From Bacteroidota bacterium (GTDB taxonomy: Bacteria > Bacteroidota > Bacteroidia > JAHEXY01): DNA of 64,000 nucleotides. The stretch's first letter is position 1, and each line of letters starts with the position of its first letter. This document shows, piece after piece, positions 17,070 to 26,777 of this stretch. Location: positions 62,001 to 126,000 of the forward strand of contig JAHEXY010000006.1 of assembly GCA_023251875.1 (NCBI GenBank), in the 5' to 3' direction. The notes beneath the pieces are model-generated. The model worked only from the letters and a program-made list of their open reading frames with translations, made no database searches and was not told the DNA's origin. The position numbers and the translations under genes are program-made.

Positions 17070-17681
17070 ATGAACTTTTCTTCCAAGCTTTTAGAAAACG
17101 CAGTTAATGAATTGGCTTCTCTTCCGGGAGTGGGTAAAAAAACCGCTTTGCGTTTTGCCTTGCATCTTTTAAAACAAGAAACAAGCGAGGTGGAAAAGTT
17201 TGGTAATGCTATCATAAAATTGAGTACTCAAATTAAACATTGCAAAAATTGTCATAATATTTCTGACAGTGAAGTATGTGAGATTTGTTTAAACCCCAAT
17301 AGAGATAATTCATTGCTTTGTGTAGTTGAAGATGTTCGAGATGTAATGGCTATTGAAAATACCATGCAGTTTAAGGGATTGTATCATATTTTAGGTGGTA
17401 TTATTTCTCCTATGGATGGTATTGGGCCTTCAGATATTAATATTGAAAGCTTAGTTAAAAAAATTGCCGAAGGTCAAGTTTCTGAAGTAATTCTTGCGCT
17501 TAGTGCAAACATGGAAGGCGATACTACTAATTTTTATATCAATAAAAGAATAAAAGAATTTAATGTAAATGTTTCAACCATTGCAAGAGGTATTTCAGTA
17601 GGCAGCGATTTGGAATATGCCGATGAAATTACTTTGGGGAGGTCGATAATTAATAGAGTACCGTATGAAAAACGAATTTAA
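17070..17681 (+). CDS. recR: Recombination protein RecR
   Basis: DNA-binding clamp of the RecFOR pathway, which helps load RecA at gaps. The helix-hairpin-helix is near the N-terminus ([20 protein letters not shown]). A four-cysteine zinc finger follows ([16 protein letters not shown]), then a Toprim domain beginning [14 protein letters not shown], and a C-terminal Walker-like region ending [12 protein letters not shown]. The length of 203 residues is normal. The ATG at 17070 is taken as start; an in-frame TTG lies directly before it at 17067, inside the AACTTT repeat tail. The gene is followed by the glycosyltransferase gene 77 bases on, probably in the same transcript. Confidence 0.97.
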   Translation: MNFSSKLLENAVNELASLPGVGKKTALRFALHLLKQETSEVEKFGNAIIKLSTQIKHCKNCHNISDSEVCEICLNPNRDNSLLCVVEDVRDVMAIENTMQFKGLYHILGGIISPMDGIGPSDINIESLVKKIAEGQVSEVILALSANMEGDTTNFYINKRIKEFNVNVSTIARGISVGSDLEYADEITLGRSIINRVPYEKRI

Positions 17682-17716
17682 AATTTGGAGCGAAAAGTAT
17701 AGAGTTTAGTATTGCA

Positions 17717-17758
17717 TAAACTTTAAACTTTGAACTTTTAAACTTTGAACTTTAAATA
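17717..17758. repeat. AACTTTGAAC-type short repeat upstream of the glycosyltransferase gene
   Basis: The clearest copy in the window: AAACTTTAAACTTTGAACTT followed by TTAAACTTTGAACTTTAAAT abuts the ATG at 17759. Confidence 0.7.
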
Positions 17759-19711
17759 ATGAAACTATCCGTCATAATTGTAAACTACAACGTTCAAGGC
17801 TTTTTAGAGCATTGCTTGTACTCTGTACAAAAGGCTTTAAAAGGTATTGATGCCGAAGTGTGGGTGGTTGACAATAATTCTGTTGATGGATCGATGCAGA
17901 TGGTAAAAGAAAAATTTCATGAAGTAAGGCTTATTGAAAATAAAATAAATTACGGCTTTTCATATGCCAATAATCAAGCTATAAAAGAAGCAAAAGGGGA
18001 GTACGTTTTATTACTCAATCCGGATACGGTAGTTGAAGAAGATACCTTTTCAAAAGTTATTGCCTTTATGGATGGGCATCAAGTTGCCGGTGGTTTGGGG
18101 GTAAAAATGTTGGATGGTAAAGGTCATTTTTTACCGGAATCGAAAAGAAGCTTACCAACTCCGGAAGTAGCTTTCTATAAAATATTTGGCTTTTCTCGAT
18201 TATTTCCTAATTCAAAAAGATTCGGAAAATATCATCTTTCTTACCTTGATAAAGATAAAACCCATGAGGTGGAAATTTTGTCAGGTGCCTTTATGCTTAT
18301 TCGCAAAACTGTATTAGATAAAATTGGTTTGCTTGACGAAACCTTTTTTATGTATGGAGAGGATATTGATATCTCATATAGAATTATAAAAGCTGGTTAT
18401 AAGAATTATTATTTTGCCGATACGCGAATTATTCACTACAAAGGCGAGAGTACAAAAAAGAGTAGTGTTAACTATGTAATTGTATTTTACAAGGCCATGG
18501 TAATTTTTGCTCAAAAACATTTCTCACAGCAAAATGCCAGTTTGTTTTCGTTCTTAATAAACATCGCCATTTATTTACGTGCTTTTTTATCAATAGTATA
18601 TAGATTATTAAATCAATTGTTTGTTCCAATACTTGATTTTGCATTTATTTATTCCGGTTTGTATTTAATTAGCAATTATTGGGGATCAATCATAAAACAT
18701 TCTATTTATCCAGAACAGTTTTTATGGGGCATTATTCCTATTTATTCGCTGATATGGCTTAGTTCAACTTACATGTCAGGTGGATATGATAAACCACTTA
18801 AAATCATAAACTTATTTCGTGGAATTTTATTTGGGACTTTATTTATTTTGGTGCTTTATTCATTATTAAGCGAAGAATTTCGGTTTTCGAGGGCTGTAAT
18901 TCTATTAGGAGCCTTATGGGGAATATTTTATTTGGTTTTAAGAACCTATTTAATGCATTTTGTAAAATATAAAAATCTGGTTTTAAATTCAGAACAAGAA
19001 AAACGTGTAGTAATAGTTGGAGGATTGGCTGAAATTAATAGGGTTGAAGCAATTCTTAATAACTCATCGTCTATAAAGCCTAAGTTTATTGGAAAAATAA
19101 ATCCTACTAATACTGTAATTGATAATAATTATTTAGGTTCAATACAGCAACTTAAAGAAATAATAAACATACATGATGTTGGAGAAGTAGTTTTTTGTGC
19201 CAAGGATATGGATGCTCAAGAAATTATTAAACAAATGTCGGTTTTAGGAGAAACTAAAGCTGATTTTAAAATTGCTCCACCTGAAAGTCTGTATATTATA
19301 GGAAGTAATTCAATAGATACTTCAGGAGATTTTTATACGTTTGATATCAATTCCATTACAAAGCCTTCTAATCAGAGATACAAACGCATGTTAGATGTTA
19401 TAATCAGTGTTGTGTTTATTTTGACAAGTCCACTACTTGTTTTTGTAATAAAATCTCCCATTCAATTTGTGATAAATATATTTGAAGTCTTATTCGGAAT
19501 TAAATCATGGGTAGCTTATTCTTCATCTGCTCCAATTATTCATTTACCTAAAATTAGAAAAGGAGTTTTAAATCCTTCAGACATATTGGCAAATGAGAAA
19601 GAAAAAATTGAAACTATAAATCAGCTGAATACTATTTATGCAAAAGACTATAAACCCTATAATGATTTATACATTCTTTTAAAAGGGTGTAAAAATTGGG
19701 GAAGAAAATAA
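17759..19711 (+). CDS. Family-2 glycosyltransferase fused to a degenerate sugar-phosphotransferase-like membrane module
   Basis: A 650-residue protein. Residues 1 to about 235 are a GT2 (rhamnosyltransferase-like) domain: SVIIVNYNVQGFLEHCL, the nucleotide-binding VVDNNSVDGS, a DxD-type site in LLNPDTVVEED, and the acceptor-loop region LSGAFMLIRKTV...FMYGEDIDISYRI. Hydrophobic segments follow at about 260-400. A nucleotide-binding (Rossmann-like) stretch comes next (VVIVGGLAEINRVEAIL), then at about 539-566 the opening of a bacterial sugar transferase (RYKRMLDVIISVVFILTSPL). This last part resembles the first membrane helix of polyprenyl-phosphate sugar phosphotransferases, but the catalytic region that should follow is absent. 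It probably adds a sugar to a cell-envelope glycan and uses the C-terminus as a membrane anchor. Confidence 0.82.
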   Translation: MKLSVIIVNYNVQGFLEHCLYSVQKALKGIDAEVWVVDNNSVDGSMQMVKEKFHEVRLIENKINYGFSYANNQAIKEAKGEYVLLLNPDTVVEEDTFSKVIAFMDGHQVAGGLGVKMLDGKGHFLPESKRSLPTPEVAFYKIFGFSRLFPNSKRFGKYHLSYLDKDKTHEVEILSGAFMLIRKTVLDKIGLLDETFFMYGEDIDISYRIIKAGYKNYYFADTRIIHYKGESTKKSSVNYVIVFYKAMVIFAQKHFSQQNASLFSFLINIAIYLRAFLSIVYRLLNQLFVPILDFAFIYSGLYLISNYWGSIIKHSIYPEQFLWGIIPIYSLIWLSSTYMSGGYDKPLKIINLFRGILFGTLFILVLYSLLSEEFRFSRAVILLGALWGIFYLVLRTYLMHFVKYKNLVLNSEQEKRVVIVGGLAEINRVEAILNNSSSIKPKFIGKINPTNTVIDNNYLGSIQQLKEIINIHDVGEVVFCAKDMDAQEIIKQMSVLGETKADFKIAPPESLYIIGSNSIDTSGDFYTFDINSITKPSNQRYKRMLDVIISVVFILTSPLLVFVIKSPIQFVINIFEVLFGIKSWVAYSSSAPIIHLPKIRKGVLNPSDILANEKEKIETINQLNTIYAKDYKPYNDLYILLKGCKNWGRK

Positions 19712-19747
19712 TGTTGGAGTGTTTAAGCCCTGTTATTCAAACCAAGT

Positions 19748-22216
19748 TTATTTTATTATTGAAATTAAGTAATTGCTTTTTTCTTTAGAGGTTTCAATTG
19801 AAACGATATACATTCCGGAATTAAATTGTTCTAGATTTACTTTTTCAAGCTTGGCTTCTGTTGAATGCTTATTTCTGTATAAACATGTTCCCAACATGTC
19901 ATGTATTAAAATATAATAATCCTGTTTGTTTTTATTTTGCAAATCAATATACAACAATTCATTTGCCGGATTAGGATAGATGAAAGCACTTAATGAATTG
20001 TTATTCGTTTTTATTTTAGTTACAATATCATCGTCATCTGGTTCAAAAATAGTATAAAATCCAGTTGTAGTGCCTACAAGTATTGAGCCTTGAGCTAAAT
20101 CAGGAATCTCTTCTCCTGGAAAGCCTGTAAATAACAAGGAGGAGGTATCATTTTTTGCGTCATAAATGCTTATCGAAGAACCGTAGGCAAGTAAAACACT
20201 ATCAGGATTACTTTTTCGAATTAATATTGAACTGGGAGTTTCATACAAATTTTCAACTTTAATAGGAATATATGAATTACCTCCATTAACAGATTTAAAA
20301 AATTCTGCATAAAAATTATTGGCAGAAACAGCTCCAACATATAAAGTGTCATCACTACGAGGATCTACTGCCACATCAAATATAGCCATGTTAATAGCAT
20401 AAGAATTAGTAGAACTATTGGGGCCGTTATGATTAATCCAATTTTTGCCACCATCAGTTGATTTCCATAATATTCCATTTCCCGTAGCAAGTGAACCACA
20501 ACTAACATAAATTGCTTTTGTGCTTAACAAAGTGTCTCTAATCGAAATGGATAAACCACACTTGAAATTAAATGGGCTTACTTCTGTCCATGTCAATCCC
20601 TTATTTACTGATCTCCAGATTTTTCCTTGATTACTAGTTAAATCGCCTGTTACTGCAATCACTGTTGTTGAATCAAAAAAAGCTATATCGTTTACATAAT
20701 AATCGGGTAGCGATGTAAAATTTTTAAATCCCAAAAAACTAGAATGACCATTAGTTGTTACGTTATACAAGCCTCCAGAAGAACCTACAATTACATTTAA
20801 TGAGTCATAAGGGTTTATAGCTACCGCTGATATTGAAAGGTCGTCTCCAATATTCAATGGAAATTCTCCATGCGGGTATTGCCATTTATCAATTGGTGAT
20901 ACTGAATTATTTAAATAGGCAGTGGTATAACCTACACCAGCAGTTGTGGCAATATAAAATTCACCTTTATTTTTTGAACGAGCTATTTGAAATATATTTA
21001 AGGCTGTTAAATTTTCGTTTTTAGCATAATCAAATGGTCCAATATTTCCGTTTAAACTAATGCGAATTCCTTTTGGATATGATGTTGTTAAAAAAGAAAG
21101 ATTTTGAGGATGTACGGCAAAGGCTGACGTTGTAGATCCTATTAAATAAATGGAATCCCAGCTTGTTCCCAAATCTTTTGAAATGTACAGCCCATCGCAA
21201 ATCAAAATTATGCCCCCAGAAGCAGAGTATTGACTTTTCCAGTTTGCACTAAAATCAACATCAGTAAGTAGGTGATTCTTTTCTTTAAATGAATAATTAA
21301 TGTTTTTCCAATTATTACCTCCATCATAAGAACTATAAATTTCTACTTCATCAGAGGAACCATAATAACCACTAATAAATAATGTGTCTATTGTGCTACT
21401 TAATAAATTGCTATATATAGATACGATGCCGTATATAAAACTAGAAGGAATAGATTTTGATATAAAGCTAACATTATCATACATATACAATAGTCCTGAG
21501 GATTCAAATGATGTTTGAGTTTGAAAAGTATCTACTACAACATAAAACCTTGGATTAATAGCTTCATTTATCCCAGCTATACTTACTGCCTTGTCTGTAG
21601 AATCAACACCCGGAATAGATTTGCTTAAATCAAATATGGTATCTATTCCGTTTATATCAGCCCTTATTACTAATGGACCTTTTAATACATAAGCATAGTA
21701 ATCTGTTAAAGCAATATTGGAAACAGTATAATCAGAATATCCTATTTGCTTTAGTATCCATGTATCCACAAGGGTTTTCCACGTGCCGCTATCTCCATTT
21801 GAATAACTGATTGTAACGGTATTGTTATTACATGCCATAACCCAACCACTTTTATTTGTAATTACTTTTTTGGCATATCCGTGCCATCCTCTTTGTCCAC
21901 ATTCAAATACGAGAGAATCGAAGGGATAAGCATTTATCCATGAAGCAGCACTATCATTAGAATAGAATATTCCTAAAGAAGTTTCAGTGGCTGCAAATAA
22001 ACGATTGGATTTGGTAAAGCTAAGATCGTTACATGTTCCTCCGTATAAACCTAAATTAATACGATTATTAGTACTGTCGAATAAACAACTATCAAGTACT
22101 TGCGAATAAATTTTTTCACTAAACCCTGTTTTCAATAAGAGTAGTATGCTAAAACAAATAACACATATTACTTTTCTGGGTTTAATAAATAGTAATTTTA
22201 ATATGTATATTTTCAT
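19748..22216 (-). CDS. Secreted BNR/beta-propeller protein with T9SS type A sorting domain
   Basis: An 822-residue exported protein. It has an N-terminal signal-type hydrophobic segment (about residues 14-34) and a body with many sialidase/BNR-like 'Asp-box' turns: SNDSAASWINAYPF, YDGGNNWKNINYSF, KDLGTSWDSIYLIG, NKGLTWTEVSPF and TDGGKNWINHNG. These mark a beta-propeller as in VPS10/Ycf48-like proteins; they do not by themselves show sialidase activity. The last 75 residues are a T9SS type A sorting domain (IYPNPANELLYIDLQ to GMYIVSIET), so the protein is probably secreted across the outer membrane and attached or released there. It converges on the glycosyltransferase gene with a 36-base gap and no hairpin. 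The ligand is unknown. Confidence 0.88.
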   Translation of the reverse strand: MKIYILKLLFIKPRKVICVICFSILLLLKTGFSEKIYSQVLDSCLFDSTNNRINLGLYGGTCNDLSFTKSNRLFAATETSLGIFYSNDSAASWINAYPFDSLVFECGQRGWHGYAKKVITNKSGWVMACNNNTVTISYSNGDSGTWKTLVDTWILKQIGYSDYTVSNIALTDYYAYVLKGPLVIRADINGIDTIFDLSKSIPGVDSTDKAVSIAGINEAINPRFYVVVDTFQTQTSFESSGLLYMYDNVSFISKSIPSSFIYGIVSIYSNLLSSTIDTLFISGYYGSSDEVEIYSSYDGGNNWKNINYSFKEKNHLLTDVDFSANWKSQYSASGGIILICDGLYISKDLGTSWDSIYLIGSTTSAFAVHPQNLSFLTTSYPKGIRISLNGNIGPFDYAKNENLTALNIFQIARSKNKGEFYIATTAGVGYTTAYLNNSVSPIDKWQYPHGEFPLNIGDDLSISAVAINPYDSLNVIVGSSGGLYNVTTNGHSSFLGFKNFTSLPDYYVNDIAFFDSTTVIAVTGDLTSNQGKIWRSVNKGLTWTEVSPFNFKCGLSISIRDTLLSTKAIYVSCGSLATGNGILWKSTDGGKNWINHNGPNSSTNSYAINMAIFDVAVDPRSDDTLYVGAVSANNFYAEFFKSVNGGNSYIPIKVENLYETPSSILIRKSNPDSVLLAYGSSISIYDAKNDTSSLLFTGFPGEEIPDLAQGSILVGTTTGFYTIFEPDDDDIVTKIKTNNNSLSAFIYPNPANELLYIDLQNKNKQDYYILIHDMLGTCLYRNKHSTEAKLEKVNLEQFNSGMYIVSIETSKEKSNYLISIIK

Positions 22217-22334
22217 TCTACTATTTTTTTAATAGCTTATACTTGTTTTTGATTAACAAGGTTACAAATAGATTACTAGTTTTACAATATAAGATAGGTT
22301 GCATATCATTATTAATTAAACATTTCAATGCCAT

Positions 22335-23786
22335 ATGGCGCAAACCGATAATTTGTTTTTGTTAATTAAAACAATGAGTAAATCAGAAAAACGCTCATTT
22401 AAATTAATGGCAGCAAAATATAATAACAATAAGGAGTATATCAATTTATTTGATACAATTGATAAGCAAGAAGAATATGATGAAGAAATAATTAAGAAAA
22501 GGTTTAAGAATAAAAAATTTATTAATCAATTATCAGTAGCCAAAAATTATTTATTTACCACTATTGTTGATAGTTTATATGAGTCTGCTAATTATGATAC
22601 CATACGTTTTAAATTAAATGAACTAATAAAACAAATAGAAGTAATAAAAGATAGAGGATTAAATGAATTGTGCATAAAGTATATTGAAAAAGCGAAGAGA
22701 TATGCAATTCAAACACTGTCTTTTCAAGAGATGTTAAAACTAAATAGAATAGAATATGATTTAGGATTGAAAAATATTTTGGATGTAGATATTCATGAAA
22801 TAAATAAGAATTATGCAACTACAATTAAAAACTATTCCAATTTTTTAGACTACGACTATCTTTCAAGGCTAAATTATTGTTATAATATATTGCATATAAA
22901 AAGCGAAGACCCTTTAAATGCAGAGACTGCCTATTTATTAAATGACGAGAACTTAGCTTTAACCTTTAGAGCAAAGGAACAGTTATATGGAATATGGGTT
23001 TATAATTATTTAAAAACTTCTGATTATGAAAAAATATATGAAATCTATCAAAAAATAGTATACAATTTAAAAGCGCAATATGGTGAAATGGTAAAAGAGA
23101 TTCCAAGCAACTATTGCATAAAGCTTAATAATTTAATTACCGCTTCTATTAAAGTTAGAAAATTTGATGCTGTGCAAGAGCATTTAAAAGAACTAGATGA
23201 AATTAGTAATCTTAAAATATCAACCGAATTAAAATATAAAATAAAGGGGTTTTATTATTGTAATAGCATTAATTATTATTATGAAATTGGTAACTATACA
23301 AAAGCGATTGAAATCTTTGATGAGTTTTTAGAGAACATTAGGTCATTAAAAAAATACATCAAGCGCCCCTTTATTGTTTGGGCATATATAATAGTAGTTC
23401 AATTGTATTTTAAAACTGGCGACTATAAGAAATCATTGAAATATATAAATGTAATTCTTGATTTAAAATCAGAAATTGCAAAACCCAACTATTTATTAAG
23501 TCGCTTAATTAATTTAGTTTTACACTATGAATTAGGTGATTTTGAATATGTAGATGCCGGAATAGATTCATTAAGAAAACAATTTAATTCAGAAGATTCC
23601 GTTTTTGAATTGTTGATTATTTCTACTTTGCGTAAACTCATAAATGTTTTTGATGTATCTGAAAAAAAGGAAATATTTAAACAACTTAATGCCAAACTTT
23701 CAGAACTAAAAGGCCGTCCATCTGAATTACCAAAACTCGATTTCTTTGATTTTAATATTTGGGTTCAAAAATATTTGAAAGCATAG
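22335..23786 (+). CDS. TPR-like helical repeat protein of a Bacteroidota-specific family
   Basis: A 483-residue cytoplasmic protein without signal peptide or membrane segments. It opens with DNLFLLIKTMSKSEKRSFKL, the recurring start of a family of hypothetical proteins in this phylum. The rest consists of helix pairs resembling tetratricopeptide repeats (FYYCNSINYYYEIGNYTKAI, YFKTGDYKKSLKYINVILDL). Such proteins usually mediate protein-protein contacts; no enzyme motif is seen. It is transcribed divergently from the BNR protein gene across a 118-base space that holds both promoters. No further function can be stated. Confidence 0.75.
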   Translation: MAQTDNLFLLIKTMSKSEKRSFKLMAAKYNNNKEYINLFDTIDKQEEYDEEIIKKRFKNKKFINQLSVAKNYLFTTIVDSLYESANYDTIRFKLNELIKQIEVIKDRGLNELCIKYIEKAKRYAIQTLSFQEMLKLNRIEYDLGLKNILDVDIHEINKNYATTIKNYSNFLDYDYLSRLNYCYNILHIKSEDPLNAETAYLLNDENLALTFRAKEQLYGIWVYNYLKTSDYEKIYEIYQKIVYNLKAQYGEMVKEIPSNYCIKLNNLITASIKVRKFDAVQEHLKELDEISNLKISTELKYKIKGFYYCNSINYYYEIGNYTKAIEIFDEFLENIRSLKKYIKRPFIVWAYIIVVQLYFKTGDYKKSLKYINVILDLKSEIAKPNYLLSRLINLVLHYELGDFEYVDAGIDSLRKQFNSEDSVFELLIISTLRKLINVFDVSEKKEIFKQLNAKLSELKGRPSELPKLDFFDFNIWVQKYLKA

Positions 23787-23970
23787 AACCAGCCACTTGT
23801 TAGTGGTTAAGTTTAATGTAAAGTATTTTTGTTTTTAAAAAAATATGAATCAAATTCATTTATTGATTTGCCTATCTTAATACAGCCACCTCCTCTTCAA
23901 AAATAAATTTGATTCGTTGAACTTCTAATAATTCACATGAAGTTTCCATAATAATTTATACATTTTATAA

Positions 23971-23978
23971 TACTTTTG
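23971..23978 (+). promoter_or_regulatory. Candidate Bacteroidota -7 box (TAnnTTTG)
   Basis: TACTTTTG lies 31 bases before the start of the T9SS cargo gene at 24009 and matches the housekeeping -7 consensus TAnnTTTG of this phylum. No good TTTG -33 box stands at the usual distance; TTTC at 23943 is the nearest. The call is weak to moderate. Confidence 0.4.
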
Positions 23979-24008
23979 CGGTCTGAATAATTCTAAAATA
24001 CTAATGAA

Positions 24009-24953
24009 ATGAAAAAAATAATTATACTCAATTTTATTTTGTTTCTCAATTTTTCAATAACATATTCACAATGTGAAATTGATAATGGAGGATTTGAAAA
24101 TATGTCCAATTGGTCTACTATCGTGTTTGATCAAGATATAAATGGAAATAACATTGACACACTTGAATATTTCTCAATTAAAGAATGGGGATATTATGAT
24201 TCTTACATATTAATAAATCCTAATACAAATGCATATTATTATAAAATTGATACTTCATTTACAATTAAACAAAGCTCAGATAGCTTTTCTGGTAAATATG
24301 CAATGCATATAACAAGTAGAACATCGCCAAAAAATTATTTTGATGGCTTTCCTCAGAATGCAGTTTCTTTTTCACAAGAATGTGATAGTTTAGTGCATAA
24401 AATTAAAGGTTATTATAAATTAAAAAGTGACGGAGATGACTCATTGGTATTAGGAGTAACGGCATATCCAAAAAATGGTGGACAGTCAATAGGAGAAGGA
24501 TACACCATAGTTACGTCTAATGCCAATAATTATACTCAATTTGAAATACTATTTAATTATTCAAATGCTATTCCTCAAGCGGTTAGTATTGAAATAACCA
24601 TTGGCTTATCTAACAATGATAATATAAATGCTGAAGCTTGGATTGATGATCTTACAATGGAAACGGAATCATTAACAAGTATTGAAGATAATACACAAGG
24701 TGATTATAATATTATCTTTTTTCCAAATCCTACTACAGGATTATTTACACTAAATATGGAAAACACAAGTGGTAATTACTTTTTTGAAATCACAAACATT
24801 AACGGTCAAGTAGCATACAAAGAAAATATTAATGTTCCTGGAAACACTTATGCGGCCCAATTTGATTTAAGCAATTATACAAAGGGAATTTACTTTTTAA
24901 AAATTATTGGAGAGAATAATACAATTATAAATAGAGTGATTGTTAGAGAATAA
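24009..24953 (+). CDS. Secreted protein with T9SS type A sorting domain
   Basis: A 314-residue exported protein. Signal peptide (about residues 1-20, ending ITYSQ), then a jelly-roll-like region opening with CEIDNGGFENMSNWSTI and ending in AEAWIDDLTME, the layout of carbohydrate-binding or PCMD-type beta-sandwich domains. A T9SS type A sorting domain follows (about residues 235-314; FFPNPTTGLFTLNME to GIYFLKIIG). It is thus likely secreted to the cell surface. The ATG at 24009 (MKKIIIL) is chosen because it opens a normal signal peptide. The binding target is unknown. Confidence 0.85.
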   Translation: MKKIIILNFILFLNFSITYSQCEIDNGGFENMSNWSTIVFDQDINGNNIDTLEYFSIKEWGYYDSYILINPNTNAYYYKIDTSFTIKQSSDSFSGKYAMHITSRTSPKNYFDGFPQNAVSFSQECDSLVHKIKGYYKLKSDGDDSLVLGVTAYPKNGGQSIGEGYTIVTSNANNYTQFEILFNYSNAIPQAVSIEITIGLSNNDNINAEAWIDDLTMETESLTSIEDNTQGDYNIIFFPNPTTGLFTLNMENTSGNYFFEITNINGQVAYKENINVPGNTYAAQFDLSNYTKGIYFLKIIGENNTIINRVIVRE

Positions 24954-25027
24954 AATGCATTAATCAATTGTCCATTTATTAAAGCTAATGGAAATACGAT
25001 TTCATTTTAAGCAAATATTAAATAATA

Positions 25028-25738
25028 ATGATAAACAATATAAATGAAACAACTATTTTAAATTTTTCTGATTCATCTATTCAAGAATTAATTCATAGAA
25101 AGGGTTGGCACAAACTAAACGAAACAGAAAAAATAAAATCTATTTACAATTTTGTAAGAGATGAAATTGTATTTGGTTATAATAGAAATGATAATATAAC
25201 TGCTTCACAAGTGCTAAAAGATAAATATGGACAATGCAATACAAAATCAACTTTATTTATGGCCTTGTTAATGGCCGTTGAAATTCCATGCCGTTTTCAT
25301 GCATTTGCAATTGATAAAAAACTTCAAAAAGGAGCCATTACCGGTTTCTATTATTTTCTTACTCCCAAAGAAATTATTCACAGCTGGGTTGAAGTTTTTT
25401 ATAATGGTAATTGGATAAATATGGAAGGCTTTATTTTAGATAAACCCTATTTAAACAATCTTCAAAAGATATTTCCTCAATATAAAACGTCATTTTGTGG
25501 TTACGGTGTGGCCACCAATAATTTTAAAAACCCACCCATTGAATGGAATGGCGGTGATACTTACATTCAAAAAGAAGGCATAGTAAAAGATTTTGGAATC
25601 TATGATTCTCCCGATCAATTTTATAAAAAAAATGGTTCAAACTTGTCCGGATTTAAGCAATTTATTTTTGAACATAAAGTGAGAAAAGTTATGAATGAGA
25701 ATGTGAATAAAATTAGAACAAGAAATCGGTTACAGTAG
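25028..25738 (+). CDS. Transglutaminase-like domain protein
   Basis: A 236-residue protein with no signal peptide, so probably cytoplasmic. A papain-like transglutaminase core is visible: Cys70 in KDKYGQCNTKSTLFMALL, His118 in EIIHSWVEVF and an acidic residue at 133 in NMEGFIL, in the right order and spacing for a Cys-His-Asp/Glu triad. Members can be proteases or amidases as well as cross-linkers, so the reaction is open. It follows the T9SS cargo gene by 74 bases on the same strand, but nothing else ties them together. Confidence 0.85.
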   Translation: MINNINETTILNFSDSSIQELIHRKGWHKLNETEKIKSIYNFVRDEIVFGYNRNDNITASQVLKDKYGQCNTKSTLFMALLMAVEIPCRFHAFAIDKKLQKGAITGFYYFLTPKEIIHSWVEVFYNGNWINMEGFILDKPYLNNLQKIFPQYKTSFCGYGVATNNFKNPPIEWNGGDTYIQKEGIVKDFGIYDSPDQFYKKNGSNLSGFKQFIFEHKVRKVMNENVNKIRTRNRLQ

Positions 25739-25868
25739 GTAGCACTATCTCAAATAAAACTTCTTCAGGTTTTAAACTTCTAAGTTCGTATCAAAAGTTT
25801 CTCTGTAAATTTTACTATTTCAAAATACTTTTACGTTTAATATTTTATACTCTAAATATATTTCAATC

Positions 25869-26777
25869 ATGTTTAAACTTTTTCAAGATATGGCTAATGC
25901 CTATACTGATCCTTTCTTATATGCCGTATGGGTTATTATAGTTTTGTTAATTATAGAATATATATTAAGTGTTAAATATCATTTAGACTATTATGAAAAG
26001 AAAGATACGCTGGCAAATTTAGGTATGATGTTAGGAGCTTCTTTAATTGGTTTTTTAGGCAAGCCGATAGCTTTTTTTTATTTTACTTGGTTGCATGATA
26101 AGTACAGTTTATTTGCCATGCCAACAAATTCTTGGTGGTACTGGGTAGTATTAATGTTAGGTGTTGATTTTACTTATTATTGGTACCATCGTTGGTCGCA
26201 TGAAATTCGCATTTTATGGGCAGCACATGTTAACCATCATTCGTCTCAATATTTTAATTACAGTGTTGCATTGCGCCAGGCATGGGTTATAGCTGCAATG
26301 TATTATATTTTTTGGGTTTGGTTAGTTATTATTGGTTTTACTCCGGTATCGGTACTTTTTTGCATGTCAATTTTGCACATTTACCAGTTTTGGGTGCATA
26401 CAGAAAGTATTGGGAAGCTTGGTTTTCTCGAAAAAATAATAGTTACTCCATCCTTTCATCGAGTACATCATGGTTCAAATCCAAAATACATTGATAAAAA
26501 TCATAGTGGAGTATTCATTATTTGGGATGTGCTTTTTGGAACATTTGCTGTAGAAGATGAAAAAGTAATTTATGGTTTAACGAAAAATATCAATACCTAT
26601 AATCCTATTAGAATTGCTTTTCATGAATACAAATCTATTTGGGATGATATTAAAAAGCCTGGATCATTAAAAAATAAATTAGGCTATATCTTTGGTAATC
26701 CGGGTTGGGAGCCAAAAGAAGTTAAGGAAATTAAATCTGAGACAACCGTATTACAAAAGGAGTTAATGGTTCAATAA
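25869..26777 (+). CDS. Sterol desaturase / fatty acid hydroxylase family membrane protein
   Basis: Integral-membrane di-iron oxygenase of 302 residues. The histidine clusters that bind the two irons are present: HxxxH at His107/His111 (YHRWSHE), HxxHH at 120-124 (HVNHHSS) and HxxHH at 197-201 (HRVHHG), with additional histidines at 170 and 177. Several hydrophobic segments surround them. Bacterial members hydroxylate or desaturate lipid chains or modify ether lipids and carotenoid-like substrates; the actual substrate cannot be read here. The stop codon overlaps the end of the convergent small gene by 15 bases. A candidate promoter-like TACTTTTA lies at about 25826. Confidence 0.93.
   Translation: MFKLFQDMANAYTDPFLYAVWVIIVLLIIEYILSVKYHLDYYEKKDTLANLGMMLGASLIGFLGKPIAFFYFTWLHDKYSLFAMPTNSWWYWVVLMLGVDFTYYWYHRWSHEIRILWAAHVNHHSSQYFNYSVALRQAWVIAAMYYIFWVWLVIIGFTPVSVLFCMSILHIYQFWVHTESIGKLGFLEKIIVTPSFHRVHHGSNPKYIDKNHSGVFIIWDVLFGTFAVEDEKVIYGLTKNINTYNPIRIAFHEYKSIWDDIKKPGSLKNKLGYIFGNPGWEPKEVKEIKSETTVLQKELMVQ

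Noticed and set aside
19712-19747. Terminator between the convergent glycosyltransferase and BNR genes
   Set aside because: The 36-base gap shows no hairpin.
23787-23810. Hairpin CCACT-tgtt-AGTGG after the TPR-like gene as a terminator
   Set aside because: The stem is only five bases and no T-run follows.
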